Origin: Parenemella sanctibonifatiensis
Lineage (GTDB): Bacteria > Actinomycetota > Actinomycetes > Propionibacteriales > Propionibacteriaceae
Reading direction: 5' to 3'
Assembly: GCF_002250565.1 (NCBI RefSeq)
Contig: NZ_NMVJ01000011.1
Location: 1-64,000, forward strand
Length of the DNA stretch: 64,000 nt
Shown piece by piece: positions 8,164-15,845 of the stretch. Under the pieces are notes generated by a model, which made no database searches, was not told the origin of the DNA, and was given only the letters and a program-made list of their open reading frames with translations. How positions within the stretch are numbered: position 1 is the stretch's first letter; each line of letters begins with the position of its first letter. The translations under genes were made by a program, and so were the position numbers.

Positions 8164-9819
8164 TCAGCCCTTGCCGTCCATCGCTTCGCCGACCCGGTCC
8201 AGGAAGTGGCCACCGCCGTACTCGCTGCCCCGGTCGGAGTCGGGTGTGAGCTGAATCTGGTGTCCGGGCACATCCGGGAGTGCGTCCGCGCTGGCCGGCA
8301 GTCTTTCCTGGGCGCCAGTCAGCGGGTCATCGCCGGTGTAGTAGTTGCGCATCTGGCCACCGTCGGCGCCGTTCATCAGCGCCTCGGGCGTGGTGCCGTT
8401 CTTGTTGGCGATGTAGTCGATCGTCGCATCGCTGACGCCGGCAGCGTTGTAGGTGATGGCGGCGTTGCCGGTGTCCATCGCGGCGATGGTGGCCAGCCTG
8501 CCACCCAGCGAATGCCCGCTGTAGATGACGTTGTCGCCCTGGCCCGACTTCTGGAGTTGCTCGGTCAGAGCGAGGACGTTGCCGGTCTGCGGCGAGGCGG
8601 TCGCCCCGCCAATGGCGTCCTCGGGGATGTCGGGCTCCTGGGCTCCAGCGCCGGCAGACGTGCCCGCGAACGCAACGATCAGTTCCCCGTCGGGGCCGCG
8701 GAAGATCTCGGCCTCGTAGCCGGTGTCGTCATCGCGCAACATGTCCGGGGTTATCCCCAGCTCATCCAGTTCCTGCTGGGACAGTCGGTCGTAGCCCGGA
8801 GGCAGTTCGGCGTCGGGGTCGCCGATGGCCTGGTTGACGTCGACGATGTCGCGGTCGCGGTCCTGTCGATCGGTGCCCTGCGCGGTGTCACCGGCAGACC
8901 CGGCCGCCGGCGCGTCGGCATTGTGGCCGGGGTCGCTGCCATTGGTCAGCAGCGAGGTGGCCCGTTCCATGCGTACGCCGGTGCCAGCCATCTGGCCGAT
9001 CAGGGAGGTCATCGGTTCGATCGACTGCTGGACGAACTGGTGCACCGTCCGCAACGCCTGTGACAGCGGGGCGGTGGCGAGGGAGACGAAGTCCAGGAAG
9101 GCCTTGTCGAGTGCGGCCTGGGCAGCCTCGGCCGCGCCCTCCTTGCCGCCGCTGACCGCACCCTTGACCGCGCCCCAGACGCCGCCGTCACGCCACCCGT
9201 CGATCATCCCCTCGGTGGCGCCGCTGATCGCTCCGACCACGGTCTCGGACACGATCTGGATGGCACCACCGACGAAGGCGATGCCGGCGTTGGCGATGCA
9301 CTGAAGGGCGATCCGAGGCAGCTGTTCGGCCAGCTGGAGGACCTTCTGGATGACATTCGCCTTGGCGACATCAACCATGACGCCGAGCCGGGAATGGTCA
9401 TTGGCGAGGCTCAGCGTGGCGTTCTGGAATCCGCCGGTGCAGTCCTCGGTGGCCGTGATCATGGCTTGGAAGCGGGTCGCGGCCTGCCCCTCCCAGCAGC
9501 CCGCGGCCTGACTGCCAGCGCCGGTGATGGTGGGGATCTGGTCGCCGATCGTGTCCGACGCCGTACGGAGCTGGTCGACGTGGTCACGGATCTGCCCGGA
9601 ATCGCCGGTGAGCGAGTCGAGCATCTCCTTGAAGTCCATCAGGCCGTCGACGATCCAGTCGGTGAAGATCGCGGGCAGCAGGCCGCCGGCGACCATCGAG
9701 CCGAAGTCGAGCACCTTGTCGATGGCCTCCAGGGCGAGGGACTCCACCGGTCCGGCGGTGGGGCCTTCGTCGAGGACGGCGGCGGCCTGGACCACCCAGT
9801 CAACCTTGGGGCCGGTCAT
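8164..9819 (-). CDS. WXG100-like protein with C-terminal alpha/beta-hydrolase (lipase-like) domain, putative type VII effector
   Basis: A 551-residue two-part protein. The N-terminal 130 residues are helical with a Trp-x-Gly turn in CWEGQAATRFQ near residue 109, as in WXG100/LXG substrates of type VII secretion. A Gly/Ala-rich helical linker follows (about 150-310). The C-terminus carries a lipase-type elbow GHSLGGRLA near residue 434 and a likely catalytic His in GGGHFLDRVG near 537. There is no Sec signal. The start overlaps the upstream EspC-like stop by one base (TGATG), giving a three-gene operon with the YbaB-like gene. The inferred role is a secreted esterase, phospholipase or toxin; no immunity gene or secretion core genes are in the window. 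Confidence 0.7.
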   Translation of the reverse strand: MTGPKVDWVVQAAAVLDEGPTAGPVESLALEAIDKVLDFGSMVAGGLLPAIFTDWIVDGLMDFKEMLDSLTGDSGQIRDHVDQLRTASDTIGDQIPTITGAGSQAAGCWEGQAATRFQAMITATEDCTGGFQNATLSLANDHSRLGVMVDVAKANVIQKVLQLAEQLPRIALQCIANAGIAFVGGAIQIVSETVVGAISGATEGMIDGWRDGGVWGAVKGAVSGGKEGAAEAAQAALDKAFLDFVSLATAPLSQALRTVHQFVQQSIEPMTSLIGQMAGTGVRMERATSLLTNGSDPGHNADAPAAGSAGDTAQGTDRQDRDRDIVDVNQAIGDPDAELPPGYDRLSQQELDELGITPDMLRDDDTGYEAEIFRGPDGELIVAFAGTSAGAGAQEPDIPEDAIGGATASPQTGNVLALTEQLQKSGQGDNVIYSGHSLGGRLATIAAMDTGNAAITYNAAGVSDATIDYIANKNGTTPEALMNGADGGQMRNYYTGDDPLTGAQERLPASADALPDVPGHQIQLTPDSDRGSEYGGGHFLDRVGEAMDGKG

Positions 9820-10127
9820 CAGATCACCACCCCGACATCAATGCCCATGCTGAGGCTGCCGTTGTCATCCTCGGTGGTCAGATAGCAGGTGGCGTTGTCG
9901 TCCAGGCGGGTCCCGATGGAGGCGACCGTCATCGACAGCGCATCGGCCAAGCCGTTCAGCGCCTCGGTGGTGGCCGGTTCGGCATCGGTGGCCGCACTGC
10001 CGACCAACTTCCCGTACATCTGGACGTTCGGTGCCGGGACGTTGATCCCGTCCAGACCGTCCGCGGCCGGGGTGATCGACTGTCCAGCAGATTGGAGGCC
10101 GCTGGGGGTGACAGTGAAGGAACTCAT
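9819..10127 (-). CDS. EspC-like / DUF2580-type secretion-associated protein
   Basis: A 102-residue helical protein with the hairpin layout of ESX secretion-associated EspC/DUF2580 proteins: MSSFTVTPSGLQSAGQSI, a short loop, then a second helix ending in SIGTRLDDNATCYLTTED. Such proteins accompany WXG-type effectors in Actinobacteria and may be co-secreted partners. ATG overlaps the upstream stop (ATGA at 10124-10127) and its own stop overlaps the effector start, so expression is coupled. The assignment is by size, start pattern and context. Confidence 0.65.
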   Translation of the reverse strand: MSSFTVTPSGLQSAGQSITPAADGLDGINVPAPNVQMYGKLVGSAATDAEPATTEALNGLADALSMTVASIGTRLDDNATCYLTTEDDNGSLSMGIDVGVVI

Positions 10128-10732
10128 GACTCCGATCCGATCTGTTCGGCGATGGCCTGCCGGTTTGCGTCCTGCGCCTGGGCGAGCGCGGCAAGGACGC
10201 CAGTCTCGATGGCCTCGGCGCCCTGCAGGAAGATGGCTTGGTCCAGCCGCAGGCTGACGAGGAAGCCGCCGCCGTTGACCTCCACCTGGACGCCGTCGGC
10301 ACTGCCGACAACCCGGGCGTCCTGGACCTGTTCGGCCACGACCTCAGCGCGGGCGGCGGCTCGCAGGTTGGCGGTGCGGACCCGGTCCTCATCCGATCCG
10401 GGGACCGGCGGGGTGAAGGTGGGGTCGGGCTCCTCGACGAGCGGGTGGTCGCCTGCCGGCGAGGGCAACGGGCGTACCCGGTCCAGGGCCTCGTTGTAGC
10501 CACCGAGGATCGCGCCGGCCAGGCCGGTCGGGTTGCTGGTCGCCGCGGCTGGGCTGAGGGTGAGCTCCACCAGCCGGCCCGAGGGATCGACGGAGTAGCG
10601 CCCCATCGCGTTCTCGGCGGTGCCGGCGGCGCTCCGGAGCCGGGCGGCGGCCGCGGCGCCCTCCTGCTCGCGGGCCTGCGCGCGCTGCTCCAGTTTGCCG
10701 AGGAGGCTGCTGAGTTGGTCGAAGTTGGTCAC
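10124..10732 (-). CDS. Tandem YbaB/EbfC-like protein of type VII effector cassette
   Basis: A 202-residue protein that appears to hold two YbaB/EbfC-like folds: helix LSSLLGKLEQRAQAREQEG plus strands YSVDPSGRLVELTLSP with helix AILGGYNEALDRV, then a second set GVQVEVNGGGFLVSLRLDQ with helix ETGVLAALAQAQDAN. YbaB-like proteins are frequent partners of WXG/EspC genes in actinobacteria, probably as chaperone-like or structural partners there rather than nucleoid proteins. The GTG at 10732 gives the natural N-terminus; the longer open frame is unsupported. It is the first gene of the three-gene operon. Confidence 0.65.
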   Translation of the reverse strand: MTNFDQLSSLLGKLEQRAQAREQEGAAAAARLRSAAGTAENAMGRYSVDPSGRLVELTLSPAAATSNPTGLAGAILGGYNEALDRVRPLPSPAGDHPLVEEPDPTFTPPVPGSDEDRVRTANLRAAARAEVVAEQVQDARVVGSADGVQVEVNGGGFLVSLRLDQAIFLQGAEAIETGVLAALAQAQDANRQAIAEQIGSES

Positions 10733-10787
10733 GACAGCGGACTCTACGGCGGTGAGGGGCCATGGCCCGAGTCTGGAGGCGGTGCTT

Positions 10788-11351
10788 TCAGTCCTGTGGC
10801 AGCCAGTCTGCCAGGGCGGCGTCGATGGCTTGCCGTGCTGAGGGGGCATCGAGGTGGCCCAGCAGGATGCGCAGCACCAGGCCGTCGGAGATCGCCGTCA
10901 GGGCCCGGGCGGCCACCGTCGGATCCGGTACGCCGGCTTCGACCAGTAGTCGCCGGGCGCTCTCCTGCATGCCGTCCCAACCCTCGCGGATGATGGCGGC
11001 CAGTGCCGGGTCGGTGGCGGCCGCGCCGATGAAGGCGTACCAGACAGCGGCGCCGGTGCGGTCCTGCTCGCTGCTGGGCAGTCCCATCGTCAGCAGGGCG
11101 CGTAGTTGTTCGCGCGGGCTGCCGCCGGCCTCGTCGAAGCGGGCATGGGCGCGCTCGAGGATCATCGCGCAGGCGTGCTGGACCAGCTCCGCCTTGGTGG
11201 CGAAGTAGTGCTGCACCCGGCCCATCGAGATCCCGGCGGCGGCCGCCACCGACCGCAGCGAGACCGCAGCCAGTCCGCGCTCGGCCATCACCGCGATGAC
11301 TCCGTACGCGATCTCGGTGCGGCGCTGATCCTCATCCACCTGCTTGGGCAT
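10788..11351 (-). CDS. TetR family transcriptional repressor
   Basis: A 187-residue TetR-type regulator. The N-terminal helix-turn-helix region reads MAERGLAAVSLRSVAAAAGI then SMGRVQHYFATKAELV, the canonical 'YF..K..L' end of the DNA-binding domain. The rest is helical ligand-binding domain. The start MPKQVDEDQRR at 11351 gives the normal family length; the longer open frame to 11537 overlaps the divergent gene and is rejected. A perfect 13-bp inverted repeat in the 82-base gap to the divergent hydrolase gene is its likely operator, implying autoregulation and control of the hydrolase. Confidence 0.88.
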   Translation of the reverse strand: MPKQVDEDQRRTEIAYGVIAVMAERGLAAVSLRSVAAAAGISMGRVQHYFATKAELVQHACAMILERAHARFDEAGGSPREQLRALLTMGLPSSEQDRTGAAVWYAFIGAAATDPALAAIIREGWDGMQESARRLLVEAGVPDPTVAARALTAISDGLVLRILLGHLDAPSARQAIDAALADWLPQD

Positions 11352-11368
11352 ACCCGACAGCCTAGGCG

Positions 11369-11406
11369 ATGCAGTCGCATTGTGATGCGTTAGAATGCGA
11401 CTGCAT
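11369..11406. promoter_or_regulatory. TetR operator, perfect 13-bp inverted repeat
   Basis: ATGCAGTCGCATT (11369-11381) and AATGCGACTGCAT (11394-11406) are exact inverted copies separated by 12 bases. The site lies between the divergent starts of the TetR gene (11351) and the hydrolase gene (11434), where a repressor would block both promoters. Confidence 0.75.
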
Positions 11407-11433
11407 TGCAACACGTCAAGCTTGGGAGAACGG

Positions 11434-12435
11434 ATGCGTACGGTCATCAAGCGAATCGCGATCGGTGCCGGAGTGGTCATCCTCGTACCAGTGCTCTGGG
11501 TCGGGGCCAACCTCGCACTGCTGGCAGCCACCGGCACCGGCGCAGAGGTCAGCGCCTGGAAGTCCGAGCAGGGCCGCGCCGAGTTCAGGCATCTCTACGA
11601 CGAGACGATGGCGCTGATGCCGCCACCGGCCCAGACCTGGGACGTGCCGACCGACTTCGGCAGCGTGCGGGCGTACCGCTTCGAGAAGCCCGGCGCCGAT
11701 GAGACCTACCGTGCCCTGCCGCCGATCGTGCTGCTGCCCGGACACTCCGCGCCAGTCCCGATGTGGCACGGCAACCTGCCCCACTACCTGCCCGAGCGGC
11801 CCGTCATTGCGATCGACCTGCTCGGCCAGCCGGGGCTGTCCGAGCCGACTCGGCCAGTCACCAACGAAGCCGACCAGGCGCGTTGGCTGGACCAGGCGCT
11901 GGCCGGAATTGGCGTGGCGCGTGCGCACCTGGTCGGGGTCTCCTTCGGTGGCTGGACCGCCACCAACTACGCGCTGCACCATCCCGAACGGGTGGCCTCC
12001 CTCAGCCTCTTCGACCCGGCGTACGTGTTTGCGCCGGTGAAGCTGAGCTTCATGCTGGCGGCGGTGGGGACCGTGTTTCCGCTGATGCCTCCCGGCTACG
12101 ACGCTTGGTTCACCAGCTACACCGCCAACGGTGCCGACACCAGCGGGGTGCCGGAGGCGGCGGTGATCGAGGCCGGCATCACCCACTATTCGGTCGTCCA
12201 ACCGACGCCCGCCGCGATCAGCGAGGCCGAACTGGTGCGACTGGAGGCGCCGGTCTTCGTGGTCTTCGGCGGCCGCAGCGTGATCCACGACGCCCGACGG
12301 GCCCAGCAGACGGCGCTGCGCACGATGCCGCATGCCCAGGTCGAGCTGAAACCTGAGGGGTCACACGCCGTCCATGGTGAGTACGCGGAGGAACTGGATG
12401 CCCAGGTGGTGGCGTTCGCCGACCTGCACGACTGA
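11434..12435 (+). CDS. Membrane-anchored alpha/beta-hydrolase
   Basis: A 333-residue alpha/beta-hydrolase with an N-terminal hydrophobic anchor (IAIGAGVVILVPVLWVGANL). The oxyanion region is LLPGHSAPVPMWHGNLP, the nucleophile Ser170 lies in GVSFGGW, and the catalytic His is probably 311 or 314 in GSHAVHGEY. The start at 11434 has GGGAG six bases upstream; an earlier in-frame ATG at 11395 lies inside the operator. It is divergent from the TetR gene with a shared operator, so it is probably induced by the compound it hydrolyses or by a related ester or lactone. The substrate is unknown. Confidence 0.85.
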   Translation: MRTVIKRIAIGAGVVILVPVLWVGANLALLAATGTGAEVSAWKSEQGRAEFRHLYDETMALMPPPAQTWDVPTDFGSVRAYRFEKPGADETYRALPPIVLLPGHSAPVPMWHGNLPHYLPERPVIAIDLLGQPGLSEPTRPVTNEADQARWLDQALAGIGVARAHLVGVSFGGWTATNYALHHPERVASLSLFDPAYVFAPVKLSFMLAAVGTVFPLMPPGYDAWFTSYTANGADTSGVPEAAVIEAGITHYSVVQPTPAAISEAELVRLEAPVFVVFGGRSVIHDARRAQQTALRTMPHAQVELKPEGSHAVHGEYAEELDAQVVAFADLHD

Positions 12436-12443
12436 GGGAGGGA

Positions 12444-13205
12444 TCAGGCGACGCTGCTGTCGGAGGACTGCTCGACCGGCTGGGGCCGGTGGCGATACTT
12501 CGGCAGCGGGCCGTACCTGACCTCCGGCACCGGCAGCCGGGCCGGCGGCACCGGCGTACGTTCGGCCTGCCAGAGGTCGGCGTACCGGCGGCTCGGCGCC
12601 AGCCAGACCAGCACCGCCCCGACCACCGCGGGGACCGCCGACAGCAACCCCCACCAGCTGAAGACCAAGCTCAGCACCAAGCTGCTGGCCGCCACGACGA
12701 TCGCCGCGCGGCGAGCCCAGCGCCATCCGTGCCACGTGTTGTACGCCGTCATCGCCGTCAGTCCGGTGACGCAGGCTGCGAGGACCAACGAGGCGGCGAC
12801 GAAGGCGATGGTCCAGGTGTCGGCGCCGCCCCACTTGCTCAGCGCGAAGTCATCGGACAACCAACGGGTCCAGACCACGGCCTCACGGAAGGTGAGCAGG
12901 CCTTGGATCGCGACCCACATGCTGCGGCCGATCAGGAAGACGCCCGCGGCGGCCGCCAGTCCCAGTGCGATGGTCGCGGCGATGGTGGTCGGTGGGCGGC
13001 GCGGTGCGGTCGGCTCCCAGTGCGGATCCTCGCGGGGGATGTGCTGCTTGATGCCGTACACGCGGGCCTTGCGGCGAGGCGGGGCCGAGGCAGCTGCCGC
13101 GGGCGGGGAGGCCGGACTGTCCGGCAGCGCGCGGGCCGGCACCGGATCCGGGGAGGCGCCACTGAGCGGGGTTTCCGGGGAACCCGGCGGAAGGTTCTGA
13201 GCCAC
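12444..13205 (-). CDS. Four-helix integral membrane protein of unknown function
   Basis: A 253-residue protein with a Pro/Ala-rich cytoplasmic N-terminus (about 60 residues, then RRKARVYGIKQHI), four membrane helices (TTIAATIALGLAAAAGVFLI, TIAFVAASLVLAACVTGLTA, AAIVVAASSLVLSLVFSWWG, AVPAVVGAVLVWLA) and a basic Pro-rich tail. No enzymatic motif is seen. The GTG at 13205 is preferred because GGGAGAGGA lies just upstream. It converges on the hydrolase gene with an 8-base gap, and a 76-bp element sits just upstream of its start. Confidence 0.6.
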   Translation of the reverse strand: MAQNLPPGSPETPLSGASPDPVPARALPDSPASPPAAAASAPPRRKARVYGIKQHIPREDPHWEPTAPRRPPTTIAATIALGLAAAAGVFLIGRSMWVAIQGLLTFREAVVWTRWLSDDFALSKWGGADTWTIAFVAASLVLAACVTGLTAMTAYNTWHGWRWARRAAIVVAASSLVLSLVFSWWGLLSAVPAVVGAVLVWLAPSRRYADLWQAERTPVPPARLPVPEVRYGPLPKYRHRPQPVEQSSDSSVA

Positions 13206-13263
13206 GGTCCTCTCCCGGTCGACGGCTGGTCGGCGCCAGTCTAGTGGCCAGCCGTCCGGCGGA

Positions 13264-13340
13264 CCCACTGGAACGTCCGCGTCAGCGATGCGCCGAGGAC
13301 GATGTGGCCTCGGCGGTCGGCGTACGCGGACGGTTCACGG
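13264..13340. repeat. 76-bp intergenic element, copy 2
   Basis: The most diverged copy: left end CACTGGAACGTCCGCG, right end TACGCGGACGGTTCAC. Its inner part (GATGCGCCGAGGACGATGTG) closely matches copy 3. It sits upstream of the membrane protein gene. Confidence 0.65.
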
Positions 13341-13345
13341 CGCAC

Positions 13346-13385
13346 TGTGAATCAAGCCCGGTGTGAATCAAGCGGTGTGAATCAA
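13346..13385. repeat. Three copies of TGTGAATCAA, starting at a stop codon
   Basis: TGTGAATCAA occurs at 13346, 13362 and 13376. Read on the minus strand, each copy begins with TTGATTCACA and the first supplies the TGA stop of the P-loop protein gene. Unit steps are 14 and 16 bases. Confidence 0.6.
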
Positions 13386-13963
13386 CTACGGGCCGAACCC
13401 GGCTCGCTGTCCAGCCAGTCCAGGATCCGCTGCGCGGCCGCGGCTGGCGGTACGTCGGCGGTCTCCAGCACCAGGTGGGGGTGCCGCGCCAGGACTTCCG
13501 TGAACGCGTGGGCGCCGTCCGTCGTCGACATCGGGGCGGCCTCCATCTCTCGTACGTTGCTGTCCGACCACTCCAGGTCTCGCTTGGAAGCCTTGTGGAG
13601 CAGGCGGTGCTCGGTGCGATTGCGCTCCAGCCGGGTCGCCAGGTCGGCTCGCAACTCGACGAAGGCGACGTTGCCGTCGAAGATCGCGACGTACTGCTCC
13701 AGGAGGTCGGCGTCCTCGGCCAGGCTGAGGTCGAGCACGAGTGTGAACACCAGATTGATCTGGTGGGCCGCCGCCTCCTCCAACACCCGGCGCCGGAATT
13801 CGTTGTTGAGGACGCTGAACGGCGCGGTGCCAAACCCGAAGGTCTCGATCAGCGGCTCGATCGTCATGTGGTTGTGGAAGAGCCGGAACCGGCCGGTGTT
13901 CGCCAGCTCCCGGCCCACGGTCATCTTCCCGACCGCGGGCGGCCCGAACAGCAGCAGCAACAT
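13382..13963 (-). CDS. P-loop NTPase, shikimate/nucleoside kinase-like
   Basis: A 193-residue small kinase-like protein. Walker A is GPPAVGKMTVG at residues 7-17, followed by a region typical of AAA_33/gluconate-kinase-like folds (FHNHMTIEPL, LVFTLVLDLSLAEDADLL). The substrate is not evident; phosphorylation of a small metabolite or antibiotic is possible. The start MLLLLFGPPAVG at 13963 places the P-loop at the N-terminus as is normal for the family. It is flanked on both sides by 76-bp elements, and its stop codon is the first unit of a short triple repeat. Confidence 0.7.
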   Translation of the reverse strand: MLLLLFGPPAVGKMTVGRELANTGRFRLFHNHMTIEPLIETFGFGTAPFSVLNNEFRRRVLEEAAAHQINLVFTLVLDLSLAEDADLLEQYVAIFDGNVAFVELRADLATRLERNRTEHRLLHKASKRDLEWSDSNVREMEAAPMSTTDGAHAFTEVLARHPHLVLETADVPPAAAAQRILDWLDSEPGSARS

Positions 13964-14006
13964 CCGACCATCCTGCTGGTGGTGTCGGTCCCGGTCAACG
14001 CAATTG

Positions 14007-14081
14007 CCCTGCAAGGTCCGCGCCAGCGGTGCGCCGAGGGCGATGTGACCACCGCAACGGCCCTGGCCGGACGTTTCAGGG
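14007..14081. repeat. 76-bp intergenic element, copy 3
   Basis: Ends are CCCTGCAAGGTCCGCG and GGCCGGACGTTTCAGGG. It fills the gap between the kinase-like gene and the aldose epimerase gene. Confidence 0.75.
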
Positions 14082-14088
14082 CGAGCGA

Positions 14089-14919
14089 TCAGGCCAGGCT
14101 GATGCGGACCTCAAGGGTGTGGCTGGCGCCCGGCTCGAGCTGCAGCGCGCCGCCGGCGACGTTGCCCGATTCCAGGCAGACCATCCCGGTCCACTCGTCG
14201 TCGCCGAAGTCGGCCATCGCGGCGGCCTTGTCGACCCACGGGTTCCAGACCACCGTGCTGCTGGCGCCGACGGTCTCGGCGGTGAGGCGACGGTCCCAGC
14301 CGGGGTCGTGCAGGGTGATCGGCCCGCCACTGGCATAGATGCGATCGGTCTCACCGGTGAACGTGATTGGCCCGGACTGGACCACCTGGGCGGCTGCGGC
14401 CCCCGGGACCTTGTCGGCGTACTGAACCCCCTCCAGCCCCGTCACCTGCACCTGTCGGATGTCGCTGACGGCCAGATAGGTGTGGGCGAGTTCCTCGATG
14501 GCGTACGCCTGCTCGGTCGGGTTGGTGAGCGTCAGGCGCAGGGTGAGGGTCTCGGCGTCTGCAGTGGCGCTGAAGTCGGCCTGCCAGGCGTGTGGGAACT
14601 GATCGGTCGGTTCGCCGGCGAGCCGGTACTGGTGCTCGCCGATCTCCTCCCAGTCGCTGATCCGCGCAGTGCCGTGCTTGGGGGTGGGGTCGCCGCTGGG
14701 GCCGCCACCGAACCAGGGCAGGCACAGTGGGATCCCGCCGCGTACCGCGACTCCGGCCTCGAAGCTACTCAGCCCGCTCACCCAGATCACGGGCTGGTCG
14801 GAGCCGGAGCGCCAGTCCAACACCTGGGCGCCCTGGGTCAGTGTGGTGAGGCGGTCGGTGGCACGGTGCGGCAGCGCGAGCATCGGTTCTCCAGTGATCA
14901 TCAGTTCTCCAGCGATCAT
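14089..14919 (-). CDS. D-hexose-6-phosphate mutarotase (aldose 1-epimerase family)
   Basis: A 276-residue protein of the glucose-6-phosphate 1-epimerase (YeaD-like) family, which interconverts anomers of hexose-6-phosphates. Recognisable family segments are GAQVLDWRSGSDQPVIWVS, RGGIPLCLPWFGGG, HGTARISDWE and TYLAVSDIRQVQVTGLEG, with the C-terminal VVWNPWVDKAAAMADFGDDE and CLESGNV signatures. The start at 14919 overlaps the serB stop (ATGA), indicating translational coupling. It probably has a general role in sugar phosphate metabolism. Confidence 0.85.
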   Translation of the reverse strand: MIAGELMITGEPMLALPHRATDRLTTLTQGAQVLDWRSGSDQPVIWVSGLSSFEAGVAVRGGIPLCLPWFGGGPSGDPTPKHGTARISDWEEIGEHQYRLAGEPTDQFPHAWQADFSATADAETLTLRLTLTNPTEQAYAIEELAHTYLAVSDIRQVQVTGLEGVQYADKVPGAAAAQVVQSGPITFTGETDRIYASGGPITLHDPGWDRRLTAETVGASSTVVWNPWVDKAAAMADFGDDEWTGMVCLESGNVAGGALQLEPGASHTLEVRISLA

Positions 14920-15731
14920 TCGTTGTCCTCCGCGGGCAGCGGAAGACCGGACAACCATGCCACGACGTCGAGTCGGCGGTGACTGATGTGTCCGTCGGCG
15001 GCCGCGGCGACCACCGGCTTGGCACAGAACGCCAGCCCCAGGCCGGCGGCGTCGATCATGGCGAGGTCGTTGGCGCCGTCGCCGACGGCGACAGCCTGCC
15101 GGGCGGTGACCCCGATCGCCGCGGCATGGGTACGCAGGCGGTCGGCCTTGGCCTGCCGATCGATCACGGGTCCGCGAGTACGCCCGGTGAGCCGGCCGTC
15201 GACCACCTCCAGCCGATTGGCGTGGACGTTCTGGGGCGGGATGCCCCAACCGGGAGTGAGGTGAGCAAGGATCTCGTGGAAGCCTCCCGAGACCAGCACG
15301 ACGGGGCAGTTGCCAGCCGTCGCGGATGCGAGCAGTTCGGTCAGGCCAGGGGTTGGGCGTACCGCCTGGGCGACGTCGGCGAAAACGCTGACCGGCAGCC
15401 CCGCCAGAGTCGCGACTCGTTCGGCCAGCGAGGCGGCGAAGTCGAGTTCGCCACGCATTGCACGTTCGGTGACGGCGGCGACCTCGGTGCGGGTGCCGGC
15501 CCGGTCGGCGAGCAGCTCGATTGCCTCGTCGAGGATGACGGTGGAGTCCACATCGCTGACCAGCAGTCGAGGCGCCGTGGTGGGTGCCGGCGCGACGCTG
15601 ACGGTGGCCGGGTCGAGGTCGGCGGGCAGCTCGGCGACCTCCCAGCCGTGCCCAAAGGTGGCGGTGACGGTGGGGTCGCCCAGAGCGGCGAGCGCCTCGG
15701 TGGCGGAGGCGGGAGCGGCGACGCGAAGCAT
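14916..15731 (-). CDS. serB: Phosphoserine phosphatase SerB
   Basis: A 271-residue HAD-superfamily phosphatase that makes L-serine from phosphoserine. Motif I is DVDSTVILDEAIELLADRAG (nucleophile Asp in DVDST), motif II SGG in LVSGGFHEIL, then a Lys in RQAKADRL, and motif IV GDGANDLAMI. The N-terminal 60 residues are a reduced ACT-like extension. MLRVAAPAS at 15731 is taken as the start because the residues upstream fall in a 76-bp repeat. It is followed by the overlapping mutarotase gene. Confidence 0.92.
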   Translation of the reverse strand: MLRVAAPASATEALAALGDPTVTATFGHGWEVAELPADLDPATVSVAPAPTTAPRLLVSDVDSTVILDEAIELLADRAGTRTEVAAVTERAMRGELDFAASLAERVATLAGLPVSVFADVAQAVRPTPGLTELLASATAGNCPVVLVSGGFHEILAHLTPGWGIPPQNVHANRLEVVDGRLTGRTRGPVIDRQAKADRLRTHAAAIGVTARQAVAVGDGANDLAMIDAAGLGLAFCAKPVVAAAADGHISHRRLDVVAWLSGLPLPAEDNE

Positions 15732-15753
15732 GGCGACAGCGTACGGCGGTCGG

Positions 15754-15828
15754 CCCTGCAACGTCCGCCGGAGACGAAGGCGGAGTGCAATTCGGCAACG
15801 GCGAACCGCAGCGGCGGACCTTTCAGGG
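15754..15828. repeat. 76-bp intergenic element, copy 4
   Basis: Ends are CCCTGCAACGTCCGCC and GGCGGACCTTTCAGGG. It lies between serB and the methyltransferase gene. Confidence 0.75.
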
Positions 15829-15845
15829 CCAGCCGGGAGCCGGGG

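Noticed and set aside
8080-9063. A plus-strand frame of 327 codons opposite the WXG-lipase
   Set aside because: The minus-strand gene has WXG and GHSLGG motifs and coupled neighbours; the plus frame is Gly/Val/Arg shadow sequence.
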